Shown piece after piece: positions 22,681 through 37,600 of a stretch of 64,000 bases of DNA (position 1 is its first letter; each line of letters opens with the position of its first letter). Origin of the DNA: Owenia fusiformis (lineage: Eukaryota > Annelida > Polychaeta > Sabellida > Oweniidae); contig CAIIXF020000006.1 in the NCBI GenBank assembly GCA_903813345.2, positions 16,124,348 to 16,188,347 of the forward strand. Direction: 5' to 3'. The notes under the pieces are model-generated. The model searched no databases. It saw only the letters and a list, made by a program, of their open reading frames with translations, and had not been told where the DNA came from. The position numbers and the translations under genes are program-made.

Positions 22681-25600
22681 GTGAGTGATTTTTGCTATGG
22701 ATATGTTTGTCTAGTCTTGCATCGAACCCCTGTTTCTGTGTTGCCAGACCCCACAGATTGTCACTACTCTTCTGCTGTGGATGGAAGAGGTATTCACAAT
22801 TGAAATGAAACATGGAATTAAGTTTGATCAAGAATTCATTTAGGTATTCAATACATTGATGTTCATAAAACTCCATTTTACTTGGGTCATCCAAGCAGCA
22901 TGAAGTCCAAAGTTCAACCCCACCCCCATCAAATTTACCAAAGATACCATATGTCCCAATAAAATCAGAATTTGATACCATTCAATCAGAAGTTTTGATT
23001 GACAATTCAAAAACACTTAATATTGATAGAGTTTGCAAGATTAAATTCAAGTTAAGTTTAAGTTCATTTAGTTTAAGGGTCACTTCTTTCTTTTTAGGAT
23101 TTAAGAAAATTGTTTTGAACATAATAAGCTTAGAAAATATTAAAATGTTAAATCCAAGATTTGTTACAAAGTATATATAATTTAAAAGCATCTGCTACAT
23201 GTATACATACAAGGTGTTCAAATTAATGCTATCGAGCATTGTATTTCATAACTGTAGTTAAAAAAAGAATCTGTCAATCTGTTCAAAAGAAAAAACTATT
23301 ATGTAATTTTTTTTCACAAATGAATGATATCACTACCGATAGCATTGATCATGTTTTTTGGAGCACATCAGAATGAATGGAATAATGCAATAGTTGATAA
23401 TTGTGAACTTTCTCTTACATATGCTTTGTTATATTGCCTTCTTTGAGTATGTTATTCATTAATGTCATAGTTATGTTGTAATAGTCTGGCACCCATTTTA
23501 TACAAGGTGTCAACCCATAACCCCATATTCCATAGTCTCTTTTCTTTCAAGAAAAATGTGTATTATGTGGTTCAGTTATTTCAAATCTGAATTAAAACGT
23601 TTCCGATTTTTTATTTTTGTGACTCTTCCAACTGACAGATGTATAGTGTAGGCAGGCATGATAATTCTATAATACTTAAATTATTATCATATCATTTTTC
23701 TTGTTTTAGGCTTTATTTTTTACGCCATTTTCATAATTATGTTGAACAGTTTAATTAAGGAGATAACCAAGGGGCGGTTGCTTTTTTGTACAACAGTCTC
23801 TGGAGAATAAGTAGATTACCTGATTATTGCGTTGAATTATTCACTCCTCTGAGTTCATTTATGAAAACTTTTAAATTCAAATTGTCAAACTCCAAAGATA
23901 GAATTTTGATTGAGATATTTTGAATCATTCTTAATTATGTTGGTAAATATTTTGTTTCTTAGTATTAATTAAAATTAGGATTCTATAAATTGTTGATGTT
24001 TGCTGCTTACTCAAAAGTTGAATCTTCAAATAGAATATTTACTTCAAGTGTAATACATACACAATCTTAATTAATGTAATTAACAATTATTTGATTTATA
24101 AATTAATTAATTAATAAACTGCATTCCCTAAGTGTAAATTGTGTGCAAATATGCAAATTAATTATAACTACTCCTCCCCTAGATGTCATCAGCTCAACAT
24201 TGCAATGTACGTGTCATAATATTTTGCAATATAACAGCAGTCCTATTATAATTTAAATTCTCAAAATGAAAAATAACTGTTAAAGAATTTAACAAATTTC
24301 TCACAACAGTCTTCTGTGTGAATGAATCATTTACGGACAAAATTGACGTAATTATCTCGATGAAATTAACAATTACCAGTGATTGATATAAATCAGAAAT
24401 TGACAGTTTTACAAATAAGTGTTAAATGTTTCGTTTATAGCACAGTGTTATCTAACACCAAGATTGTAGAATTTATACGGAAATAGAGAAAGTAAGCTTA
24501 AACACGCAATATCATAAAGACGAACAAATAACATTGTTTGGATACCATGACACCACAATGGTCTCATTTTCTGATACCCGTTTTGCAACTTTCACAACTC
24601 AGGTGCCCAGTTCCGTCTTAACTAACGCCGAAAATTTATTTTTCAATCTGGGAGTGGTCATTTTCAGTTTTCAATATCAGTGCATGATGTTTACCCCATT
24701 ATGTACAACCTTTCTTTCAGGAAATGGTTATTTCATCTAGCATTACATTATTTCCACCCTCCCCCACTAGTTATTTCCAGAATATCTCTGTCCCTGTATT
24801 TTAAAGGTAATTTGAAGGGAGGGGGCTGATAAGTGACTATTTTGTATAAAGCTCAGAGACAAATATCTTCCCCACTAATTTAATTAATCAATATCTAAAA
24901 ACAAAAATAAGATAACTTTTGTTTTACTTTGTTTGTGGTGACCTCCTGCTATGGAACCAAAGAAAATCATGATTACTTTTAAATTGGTCAGAAAGATAAG
25001 TAGAGATATGGCACTCTTGTTGGCTGAGTAATGAAAACCAGACCCCTGCTTCTCCCTCTGTGATGTAATGAACATTTTCTATGTAATAAGACAAACAGGC
25101 CTGACATAGCTTAGGTGAAATATATCCAACAGATAAGTTCTGAGATATTATCATCACAGCTAAGTGACGTTACAATGACATGTGGCAGGGAAAGGTGAAA
25201 TATGTGAAATACCAGATGTGGAAAGTTAGGTCATTCTTTCAAAGTGAGGGTTTCCAGGAATTTGTGGTGCCCAGTGAAAAATTAGGTACCCATAAGTGAA
25301 TAGTAAGGCAAAATGGGTTAACAAAGCAATACATGTCACTAGAAATTGAATATATGACCTTTCTTACTGTCTTAATGTGAGAAGCTCCCCTTTCTTGACA
25401 TTCCAAAATGTGTTACAGAATATCCCTTTGTGACTTATTTCTCTCATATCTGACGACTCTATGTAACTATCGCATAATTTTAGTCACATTGGCTTGAGCT
25501 TAGGACTGTCTCTTTATATGGAATTGTGAATTTTAATTAAAAAGTGCCATATCCCTAGTCTGGAGGCTATATTAGTCCAATACAGCCCAGAATTAAACAC

Positions 25601-28600
25601 TCTTGCTCGAATGCACTCTACTGGTAAGTGAAGGCTATATACTGTAGATGGATTATAAGGTAGTTTTCTTAAAATCTGTGACATCATCTGAAGAACACTA
25701 CCTTACCTTGATAGTAGGATAAAATCAGCCCATATTAGAGAGGAATTCTGTCAGAAATTACTGTTATTAAGTACCCTTTTCAAATGTATGATTTTGCACT
25801 CTTTAAAAGAGTTTTGTTAGATGAGATTGGGGTAAGAGGCTAAGTTATCCACTGCAGTCACACATATGTACAGTTTGTATGGAGACATGCTGATACTTCA
25901 AACTATCTATATGCCTTCAGATAGAAACTGATAGAATAGTTTTCATAATAAGTCGCAATAATTTTCATAATGAGTGCTCCTCTATTTTGACAGTCTTGTC
26001 ATATGAAATATTTCAGCCCATATTACTGTATAATCTTTAGTTAGCAGAGTGTTAGAATAAATTGTTGGCTGGAACTTATCATGGAGGGTGATAGGATCTA
26101 ATGATGATTATGATCAGTGGGGAGGGAAAGCTGTCTCAATGTTCCCAACAGCTTTGTGCATTTAATAGCATCCAGGGCAGGGATTGTAATATACAGCAGT
26201 ACATAGCACTGGTAGGGGCTGATTAAATAGATGATCTACTACAACAGTGGGAGGGGAAACCTGTTAGTGCAGCATGTACATCTTTATATTTATGAGACAA
26301 GTCTGTTTCCAAGTAATGGACCATTTTCTTATGTGTTATATTATTGCCCTTTGCTTCATATGTCTTTTTTGTTTGAAATATTGTCAGTTATATGTTTTCA
26401 CGTCATTCATATAGATAAATTGACAATTTTGAACTATTTGGTTAGTAAAAAGTGACATAAGAAGTTTGCATTTTCTTTTGGCATTTTATGGTGAAAAATG
26501 AATGTTTTTTGTTGCTGTTTCAATGGAATTTATTTGCCTTGACTATTTGACTGCGCAATATTGTTAGAAAACGTCAAGTGTGAAGGTTTATTTGGAAAAC
26601 CACTTAAGATATATAAAAAACTTGAGTAAAATAAATGATAAATTCATCTTTTTTGTCAGCATGAAATGGTCAGGTGCAAAATGTATATTCAATGATGTAT
26701 TTTGCCAGAGATGATGGTCAAAAAATCCTAACAAAAAATAAATTGTTGACAGAAAGGGAAAAATAGATAATAAATCTAAAAATAAAAAAATGTAATGAGT
26801 CTCAGACATGCTGTTAATTGTAATAATCTAGTAAATCTACCCTGAACCCCTAAAGCTTTACATGTTTTTGATTTTCATGTTCGATGTTTTTTAGCTCATT
26901 CTGACTTTTCTATAATTTGACAATACTTGCTAGTTTTGTGGAGAACTCAACAAGTGGTCGTTACAACGTTATAAAAATTTTCAAAAAATTTCTTCACACC
27001 ACCTGCCTCTGTGAGTTATTTTATCATTTTTTAAGTAGCTCTTAATACCGGCTTTTATTGTCCTGTCTGGAAAAAAATGAAAATATGCTTTATATTAAAT
27101 TAAATGTATTAGGATAGATGGGTGATTTTATTGAATGGAATCATGGTTCATGATTGTTCTTACCAATAGAAGTCAGTCAAAGACAAATGGATTATTTATG
27201 AAAAATATTTCATCAAAGGAGTTGTCCTGTACCGTTAGGCTTACACTGGTGCATAAAAACTATAGATTTTGGAAATTGATGACATGAAAACCTCCCATTT
27301 AGTTTAATCCAATATCGAATCCTAATTACCATGAAAGAAATGTTAATCAACCTCCTTAATCAGTAGGCATAACAACCCTTGGGTGATTTCAATGTTGCAT
27401 GAATTTTGATACTGATGATTGGTTGTAAAAAAAGATATTTTTGTTTTTTTGTGGGTTGCTGTGAAAGAGCCAGGGGTGGATAGTTAAAACATGACCAATT
27501 AAATAAACACATAGATTTATATGGTTCTTTGACTTTCATTTTATGTCTTATGAATCTTTTACCAGAATGAAGATGTTCTTTATTGTTCTCTGATAAAATC
27601 TAAAAGGTGGGCCCTTTTGGCTGTATAACATTTCATATTTGAATAAAACCTATCATCCTATCATCGATATTGAAAATTGAAATAAAGGCACCGTCTATAA
27701 ACAGTTAGCATTTACATTTTCATAATACAAATGTCAAGTATCATTAAAAGCTATTTCGGGGTTCAAATGGGTCATTTAAAATGTAAGATTATAGAAAAAT
27801 TGAAATATTGTTTTCTAAGGTAAAACATCTGTTTTTCTTCTAATTAATATTCCTGTTGGCTCTTTTCTCTTGTTCATTGTTGCTCATCCTTAGTGATTCA
27901 AAGTTTTTTATGTGAAATAGATAATTAAAACTGACACCATATATAAAAGATATTTAGAATAAATAAATGAATATTATCTCTTCTTGGAACATCAAACTTG
28001 TCTTTGCATGTTTGGTTGCCAGGTGCAGAAAGAACAATCTACTCTCCCTTTCAAAAATGCATGGAAACGATAAGAAATATGCAATAAAAGCATGAAATTT
28101 AGAGGAATTTGTAGAAATATACATATTAGACCAGGTTTTAGAGTCAAATCTGTATAAATATAAATGTTCTATTGCTGTTTGGTTTATTTTTGTTTTATTT
28201 CTATTTATTTCTGTGGAAATATCTGAGACTCGAAGTCACCTAATCAAATATTCATGAGTCATAACTTTCAAAGTTTTAAAAGTGAAAATTCAAAAATATT
28301 TTCTTAACGAATTCTTATTCTGATAAGAATCGATAATAAATCATAGTTATTATGCTCTGAGCAAATGGGAAAATGAATTATGGAGTTAACCTTTTAACAG
28401 AAATTGTTCATTAGGTCTTGTTACAGTTTCATCACTTGAGCCCAGTAATTCACGAGTAATTCACCTGGTACCCACAAAGACCAATAAGAACAGCACAGAA
28501 TGATCAGTTAAGTTTGGAAAAGATAATTTTGCATATTGTATTTCAATTTATATATTTGAAGGTATCAGTATTGATTTTGTTGATTTGATTCATGTTTATT

Positions 28601-31600
28601 GTCTGTATACATATACAAATAAATTAAGACTTTTATTGTTAATTGACAGTTGTAGATATGACAATTGTAGAAAGTTCAGCATCTGGAGAATTCAATACAA
28701 ATTAAAAAATGATTACCCCTCACATTGACCTTAATTAGATTAATTTAATCAATTTATATTAATTATCATAAATGGGCATTTTTATGCCTGTGCCCAAAAG
28801 GCAGAAGTTTTTCTAAGGTTCTTCCTGGTACAGGATTTGACAGATTGCCTTCTGTTTATTACATGTATTTATTCAACTTATTCAAATTGGCCTCAAAAAA
28901 GAATATTAGAAATGTGACCTAGATTTTGTTGAACATTACCTCAAGATTAGAATAATATGTTTAATTAGAAGCAAAGTTATGATTCAGGTTTGATTTCATT
29001 TTTAGATTTAATGATGCAGATAAAAGCGCTATCCTGATTTGCATAATTTTAACACTGCCCCCTATAGATATAAATAAAAAATTAAGGACGTTGATGATTT
29101 TGTTGCCCCTAGATATAAACCATTAAATTATAATTTCTGTAATTAGCAATTAGCTTCATGGCCATTTCTTAACACTAATTACTAAATGAAGGAACGATAA
29201 ATTTGCAAAGAAAACGTCTTTTGAATTTAAATCTTGAATTGCGGTTTTATGTTCCACCTGGAATGTGTAAGGAAGGCCTTGTATTTGATTAATTAACATT
29301 TAAACCCCTCTCTCCAAATTAGTATTGACTAACTGGTGGCTTGATATCTCTTTAATTGCTCTGGATTATAATCGCTTTAATTAACACTTATTTATGCATA
29401 AAGTTTAATTAATGTGCTGCATCCTTGCATTTCTTCATTTCTTAATTAGAACCAGGTATTGACATTCAGTTGACTTCTGTTGACAAAACCAGATGATTTC
29501 TACAGTTTTCTGAACTGTTCTTGGTCTTTGCCTAGTGTTAAGAAAAAATGTATGTTTATTTTATATATAGATGCTGTTTATACAGTTTTCAAAGTGCTGA
29601 ATAAGTTCATTGTAATATTTGGTATTTAGAATTTCTCCAAACCGAACCGCAAATATTTTTTTATATATTCTTTATTGATCAACTATTATCCCAATCCCAC
29701 ACTATGTAACCATACTTGCCTACAAATTACTGAGATTTTAACCTCAGGAATTGGTTATCACCAGCACCCTCTAATTATTAGACATAGATATTGATCTTTT
29801 TAGTTGCCCAAAATAAATCTGTGCTTAAAGTTTCAGTTACATCCTCCTTATTCTCTAAAATTGGATTGAATTGTGGATTTTCTTTATGTCTTATTTAGAG
29901 TTTGTGTTTGTTGTTTGTTTGTTTACTTCAATTCTTCTTATATCAATTATCATTTCATCTTTTATTAGACATTTTAATAAGACTCCAATGAAACTTTATT
30001 CTAAGTTTGAATGTGTAATACCTTGAATTTCATATGTAAGCTACAGAGCCCATGGGTCAAGCTTACGCAACTAACTTGTATTTACCTATTGTGGTGAATG
30101 GCACATGCCCGGGGAGTAAGGTCACTTGTCTCTATATCAATATGAAATTATGGTGATTAGTGAAGTTTGGGAGGGTCAAACGGTTTCATAAAAGTCAAAG
30201 TTTTGTTCTCTATTTGAAAATGTATTCAATTATACAAATACTGAACTCTATGTAAATTGTCATGTTTTGATATATCTTTTCAATATTTGCTTGATATTTG
30301 TCTATCAAATTGGCAAAAAAAGTTTGACCTCACTGAAACATTATAACGCCCCTTATAGTTAAGACTTCCTTTATAATTGATATCTTAAAGAAACACCTAG
30401 TATTTACTAACTGTAACATGTGATGAATATATTTTAAACACGATTTGAGGCGATCAAAACATTTTAAAAAGTAGAATTTGAAAAGATCAAAACATTTTAA
30501 AATTTAAAAAAGAAACTGACAAACTAGACATTCAAATCAAAAAAGAAATCAACCTTTGATATCATAGTACTTACACAGCTAGTTAGTTAAAACCAAAAGC
30601 AAAAAATTGACTTTGGATAAAATTGTTGGAAGATAATAGATCAAAATAAGAAGATAAGGTTGTGAAAGTATAAACAGCAGTTTGGAAACACCACAGGGGA
30701 AATTCACAACCTTGAAATAATGGGATTCTTTCAAAGAGACTGACCAAACATGCAAACTTATTTTTGACAAACTTTGACACATAGATTAGAAGTGTTAATC
30801 ATTTTTGACATGCAAGAGATAATTGGCCTCCAACTACTTTAAACAGTTACATCTGGTATGCTGACATAGTGAACCAGTTACATGATCAACATTGCATAGT
30901 TCAGTTGTTTTACGAAAATAAACTATAACAGCAATATAGTGGTTTACCGGATAAACGATCTGTTCAACTGTAAAAATCAAAGCATAAACATCAAAGAAAC
31001 AAGGAGTACATGTACTTACATGTGTGTTTTGGATGACATTATAAACACATGTAACAATTAGTTGGGAATGACATTTTGAAACTTGGAATATCTTCAGCTG
31101 TTTTGATATCGACACAAAGTTCAAAAGTATTGACACCAGGAAAGGATTCAACAGAGACAACAGGATTAATAGAGATATTGCTATTACTAGGATTGAAAGT
31201 AATTATCTTTAAGAAGGAGTTGTCTCAAAAACGGTTAACACAAATGTAATGAACTTTCAAATGGCACTGTCGTTTATTGGTATCCGATATTATAATTTGA
31301 AATCATTGGTCACAAATCGATGATAAATTCTGTATCGTTGACGTGAAGAAAACAAGCATATAAATCAAAGGTTCTTCATGGTTTACTAAAATTTCGATGT
31401 GTGGTATTTTTGAAATCTCCTGAGGCTTTAACTGTAAGATGTGGTTAAGAAACACACTCAATTCAAATTGAATCTTATTCAAATTAGTAGTATATCTGCT
31501 ACTTCATCTAATTTAACACTTCACAGCAAGATCATTTCTAAAATCAATACACTTTGACATTTAATTTTGCACTTCACAAATCTGTTGTCTTCGTTCGTCA

Positions 31601-33150
31601 AAAATTTAATTTAATTAATTAAACAGCAAACTTTGAAAGTTACTTAAAACAAGTTTGGAGAATTTCTAAATTAGTTTGTTGTTTTCAGACAAAAAGTTGA
31701 CCAACCAGCATCTTATAGATATATTGATCAATTATAATCTCGTTAAACTAATTAAGAATGACCATCCATAATGTATTAGCCTTTTACTGTTGAACGATTA
31801 CACCGAAGAACTGTACCTCGTAGCCGGGTCAGGAAAACAACATGGAGGGGGTAGGAAAGTTTGCAAAATTGCTAATTCTGATTAACTCAAGAAAAATCTG
31901 AACAGGTTTCCTGCCGAGTTTGAGAGTTTGTAAAATGTGGGAAAAAATCCTTTTGAATGTTTCTTGTTTAAGAATGAATCCACATGCCATATTTTTATCT
32001 CAATGAGATTTGAAATTAAATTGACATTTCAGAAAGCATGGATGGTGTATACAGTGTATAAATAACAATCTTGTCATGCAAGCGTGTTTTAACACATTAA
32101 TGCATCGTTTATTCCCAAATCCCGATTCAGTACATATTGTTCCTTGACACTTAACTCTAAAATTGTTCTTTGATTGTAAACTTTCCATATATGCACAGAA
32201 TAGAGGGAAGGTCCCTAGTACGCAACAAGTGTTTATAACGAGGCATTTCATTAAGCGAGTCTTACGTAAGTCAACACGATTCAACAGCTTGATTCAAAGG
32301 TTTACATGTTTTAAAGAAATAGTTTACTTAATATCAAATATTTGACGGAGCTAATGGATCAACTGGCACACTTATGACACAATTACAAATAATTACATCC
32401 ACTTTGAATAAATAATTCTAAGCTTATGTAAAGTTATGTGTAATTACAGAGGAAATTCAAAAATGTTAATCAAAGACACATGGCAGTTGCCAAATATGTC
32501 TGCATGTTGTCCTAACTATTGTCCGATTTAAGCCTATATTGGCATATATTTCTATGGGTCAATGCAAATAATTGCAAGTTTCTTTAAAATGTATTGTTAA
32601 GTAATTCTCTAAGATAACATTTCAGGCAGCATGTTATTTTTGAACTGAAAGTGATATGTAAATGGATTAAAAGGGATTTAGAAATTTATCCGCACACTCA
32701 ACTGCCAGAAGTGACTAGAGCAATATTAGCCATTAAGAATCTGATTGACAGTGCCTTATGACAGGAGACATCAATATTGAATATTCATTACATTTGTCTT
32801 AACCCTCAACTTGCTGATAGTTCATTTAAACTATTTCTTCATTGGAATTTCTTCATTTTATTTCAAATTCTAGGTACAAAACACCAATATCTAAGAGGAA
32901 AATAAACTGGAAAAAATTTAGTTAAAAAGTCTGCTATAAAAATTCAAAAACCAATCCAATTTCAGGAACTGCGACTTAAGTTTTAATACCTTTGGCAGTT
33001 AAGGGTTAATTGATTGGTATAAATTATCCTGATTGCAAAGACAAAAGTGTGCCTCAAGAATTCTATTCAAATAGTGTTGAACTAGAACACAATACATTAA
33101 GAGCTCAGAGAGAATAACTGGCGTGTGCCGTATACTAAACATCTGTCATG
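22681..33150. other. Long first intron, no gene recognised
   Basis: About 10 kb of AT-rich sequence. I see a small inverted pair ('aatgctatcg' near 23227 and 'cgatagcatt' near 23338) and many TAATTA-type sites around 28700-29460. Open frames are short and none shows a recognisable domain with good splice sites. Confidence 0.5.
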
Positions 33151-34321
33151 GACTACTTCTGATTGGTTAATACCTCACCTCAGCGGTAATTTTGAAACAG
33201 CTTGTTCTGCATATAGCAATCAAAGCGGAGAGCAATATTTGAGCTGTATATTAGATAGAAGAAACACTGCAATCAGCATTCATCGAATCAAGTGATCATA
33301 AAATCTCCTGGATTGGCAGTATATTGGTAAACATCCACCACAATACAGCCATTATCGACAAGTACACTAGTGAAAGGAAAGCAGAAAGCTTGGATTCAGG
33401 ATTTTCTGGGATTGGTTTATCATGTTTATACTGTAAATAGCTATACATGTATATCGCATGATGTAAACATCAATACCTACTTTCAACCTGGATTTACAAA
33501 TATATACAGAATCAGGACTAAGTCTATAATAAACACAAAGGCAGGTGCAAGCCTATATTCAACATACCATTATATTATTATATATTATTGAATAGAAGAC
33601 ATAGCTTCACTTGAATCAACAATTGGACTTTAACGATTGGCCGATTGGTTTTCCACTAGATTATATAAGGAGGGAATACTTTGAACTGATTGATTATAGC
33701 AGTTTAATAGGTACCAACTTCAGTTTGAGAGATAACTAGGTGAAGATTGAAAGACAGTAGTTGAATGATCAAGGGATCTCGAGATTAATACTAGCTAATT
33801 AAAACACTATTGCAGATATCATTCTCTTGGGTACTTGTATCTTCAATAGCATCAATATCTCAACAAACGATCTATATCTATTCACGATTTGGTGAGAACT
33901 TGGCCGATAATTCTACAAACGAACCAGGCGGGATTTGGAACCAGTAGAGCTAGAAGATTATACACATTTAAAATAAGATCAAGAGAGATATGAGAAAGTA
34001 GTCACATGAAATTCGATCCTGAGAAATTAGCGGAACATTGCTCCTAAGTGACTAATAGGTACTAGCTGGGACCAGAACTTAGACATTTTCCAGACTCCAA
34101 GAGGTATCTATAACCCATGTTATCTTAACTGATGAGAGGTGCGAAAGCAATGTTTGGTTAGTATCACATGCTTAAGGTCTGACCTCTACACATCTTCATT
34201 AAAGACTCCTGGTTATTTGCTCTGCTAAGACACTATAGAAGATTTACAAGACATTTGTATTTGGTTCGATTGATACATATAGGGATTCTATACTACATGA
34301 TTTGGACTGTCATAACACACC
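33151..34321 (+). promoter_or_regulatory. Candidate internal promoter and 5' untranslated region for first exon B
   Basis: An inverted CCAAT ('gattggttaat') lies near 33163. The sequence from about 33240 onward changes to a more mixed composition, as in an untranslated first exon. A TAA in frame with the start occurs at 34313-34315, six bases before the ATG, so translation cannot begin upstream in this exon. The transcription start is not determined. Confidence 0.3.
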
Positions 34322-34640
34322 ATGTATATGGATAAAATATGGAACGGCGTCACAACTGATACGTCATCAAGTTCCGAATGCACATCACACTCAGGATCTG
34401 CTGGTTACTCTCATAGAGGGTCTTCAATTGACATACCCCTGTGTTCACTGCGAAGACCTGCCCATTCTAGGGACTCCTTAGATTCATCGTCAGAAGACGA
34501 GATATATCATCAAAATCGTAATATACTTTCCATGCGCAACAATAACACTATGCCTTGTATGCTATTCGCAGACCGCCAAAATTCAACTGTTGCTTATAAG
34601 GAGAGCAGGACACGGACTGCAATGGTGCAATCATTTAGAG
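34322..34640 (+). CDS. Alternative first coding exon B (Ser-rich N-terminus)
   Basis: It starts in a good context (caccATG) and has an in-frame TAA just upstream. It encodes 106 residues plus one base, rich in Ser, Thr and Arg (for example TSSSSECTSHSGS and RDSLDSSSEDE), and is probably disordered with likely phosphorylation sites. The donor is 'tttagag|gtatgg'. It ends in the same split glycine (g|gt) as exon A, so both can feed the C2 exon. Confidence 0.65.
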
Positions 34641-37600
34641 GTATGGTATATAACTTCTCAACAGAAGGTCATGCTCAAATGTATTAAATTTGAAGTGAAT
34701 ATTTGAAGTAAACTGGGCATATAATTCCCCATTTCCCAAATAACAGTTAGAGTAAACATATTCCTACAAAATTCTTTACATGGATTTCTATAGGTGTATA
34801 AAATTGTTGATATTAGGGTCATACAGAATTTTCCATTTCACAATTTGTTGTCTACCATCTGTTAAGACCAAGGCATCTGTTCTTTCTAGAGGCAATCTAA
34901 CTAAATGAAACTTTCCTCTATATTGAACTAATTTCATTTTATCAGAAAAGTTATTATGACTTCTGATTCCACATGCTTGATCAAAGTTAGTGAATAATGA
35001 AAAAAGTATCATAAATCTCTATATCTATTACAAATATCTTGCTCGTATCCAGATTTGGTGAATGAATCATTTGTTACTCGAAAAACAAAATTTTGATTTC
35101 TCAGTCTCAATATCCCAGATTATGTTTCCTTATAGGTTTAGTATTTATTGACTATATTAAAAGCTTTGAATTGTGAATATGGATCATGAGAACAACATTT
35201 TAAAAAGAATTAAACTATTACACTGTTTGTTGTTGTCACAATAGGTTATATTAAGGACAGGTGTGGTAGGTTTTCTCTGACAGTTTTGATAAGGGTTTCA
35301 ACATGGATTGTTTCTTGTGTTTGGTTTCTATGGGAATGTTTATCGATTCTTCATTAAATTACTCAAATTATAGAACTATGATTAATAATTAAACAAGGAT
35401 TAATCTTTTAATTTGGATACTGATTTGGAGAATGTACATTAAATATAGATATAAGGGAAAGTAAATGAGATCAGGGGGAGATAGATACAGTATATGAGTA
35501 TCAAACCAACAGACAATCAGCGAGAGTGTATTGTAGTGCATTTCCCCATATTAAATTACAAGTAGTTATTGCAATTATGAAACTTAAATTGAAACAAATG
35601 CCATCTGTGCAAAGCTTGATAGCAAAAGATAAGCAGTAACAAGCCATTTAGCAATGAATAATATACAGGTAGGGTTTAACCCTTTCAGTATAGCTCTATC
35701 ATTTTAAGTCATTAGTATATTAGTTTTGCAGAGTTATGGATTGCCATGCAATATAATGGTCATAAATGTGCACTGTTATTGTTTGAAAATTGATTTAATA
35801 TGAAAAATTATAATGTTCTATCATGCCTATTATGGTGCCCACAGCCTCTGCTTTTTTCTCATGCATTTAAAAAAGAGGGACTGGTAAACCAGAAAGTGTT
35901 TCGCCCATTTTAGTGAAAGTATTTCCTCGGTTTAGATTGATTGTGACACTTCCAAAGATATGAAAGGATTACACATTTAAAACTCTCATTTGTTGAATAG
36001 ATAAAATGGTTGAAATTATCATTTAATTAACGCAGGTCTATTTGCATATCCTGTATCCTCCTTGTCACCTGATTACAGGTAGAACAGGTAAATACAGGTA
36101 AAACTTGCCTCGATCATATCCAACCCCCCTCCCCTCCTTTATTTCACTTTCAGAACTATAGATCTAAGGCTAGGGGGGCTTATTGGGATCACAAGGGCAC
36201 AATGCGGGATTATTCTCTCATCATTTCCTCTCCAGAATAAGAAATAGATTTTTGAAACATATGAAAGTGTTCTTAATTTTCTCTTATCATGAATGGGAAA
36301 TGTAATTTGAATAATCAATGTAACATCCTGAGTCTCAAGACAGTCTGTCTGGGACTTCAAACATACAAAAAAAATATTTGTTTAAACATGTATAATAAAC
36401 CATGATGAAATGGTAATTATCGTTACTTTGTATTGTGATTTCCTAAGATCTATGATTGATGTTTAAATAAGGTTTTTATTTCCTTGTTTGTCTAATTTAC
36501 TGATGTTTCAAATTGTTCTAGGTTTTTTTGTTGTTTTTTATTATATTTCAAGTTGAATACAAAACTTTTTCTGAATATCATAACTGTCATACGTGTATAT
36601 TAGCATTTTCATATTGTATACTTCACAGATATTGCAAAATTCACATAATTATAATTTACACTTTATATCAGACAGAACTATTTTTTACTAACAACAGATT
36701 ATTATATTGTTTACTTTATCATTCTTATATTAAATATGTATTTGTAGGTCAATTGAAGCTGTCAGTTTACATGAACTGCGGTCTGCTAACCATACACAGT
36801 AAGTCAAAATTCACCTTGTGTTTCTAAATGTTGCACCTTGGGGTACTTAACAGAAAGAAAATTGTAGTTTCAAATGGAAAGTTAGCTAGCTTCATATAGT
36901 ATCGTGTTTTCGGAATATCAGTTTAGACATAGATACTAAATGTAAATGTTGGAATCAATTTTCTAGTTATTGATTACAATTTTGATTAATGCCCTATAGA
37001 AAATCATGTCTTTTGGAGTCCACGTGGGATGTAGTACCATTTGTTGATTTCCCCAATGGGCACACAATCTTCAGTTTCATTTTCAAGCTTACATTTGTGG
37101 CTTGCAACATCTTTGATATATTACCATAGAAAAATGGAGTATTTTCATGTAAGAAATCCTTTTTTGTTATTGTGGCTGTCAGTTTTATCGAAGCATCTCA
37201 TCAATATTGGCCATTGAGTCCTCAATTGACTAATTTCCCCCATCCCTACTCCAACCACCAAGGTTACCTAGCCCCTGGTGTTTGATTAGTGGTCATATTG
37301 CTAAAGTCATGGTCTCTCCACATGTGCCACATGCAAAGTGTTAATCTTCTGTGACCACGCAGTTGGAGGTCCAAAATATTGAACCATTTTTTGTCTCCCA
37401 AGTCTTGTTGATTGATAATTAAAACAATTGCTCATTTGTATATGTATTTTTTAATGGGCTAATTAGGTATTAGTGACTGTCACGATGCCATCACTCTCTG
37501 GAGAACCCCAGTATGAAGTCCAAAACACGGCACCATTTCTTTCACCTATACAGTCTTTTTGATTGAGAATTCAAACATTTGCTCATTTTTTCAAATTGGA

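Noticed and set aside
22418-22981. 187-residue minus-strand open frame
   Set aside because: It lies opposite exon A, which has good splice sites and the right phase. The minus-strand product shows no domain, so it is a shadow.
30834-31160. 108-residue minus-strand frame in the first intron
   Set aside because: No recognisable motif, no splice or promoter context; AT-rich sequence gives such frames by chance.
36139-36360. Minus-strand frame near the C2 exon
   Set aside because: No domain and antisense to an intron; ignored as a shadow frame.
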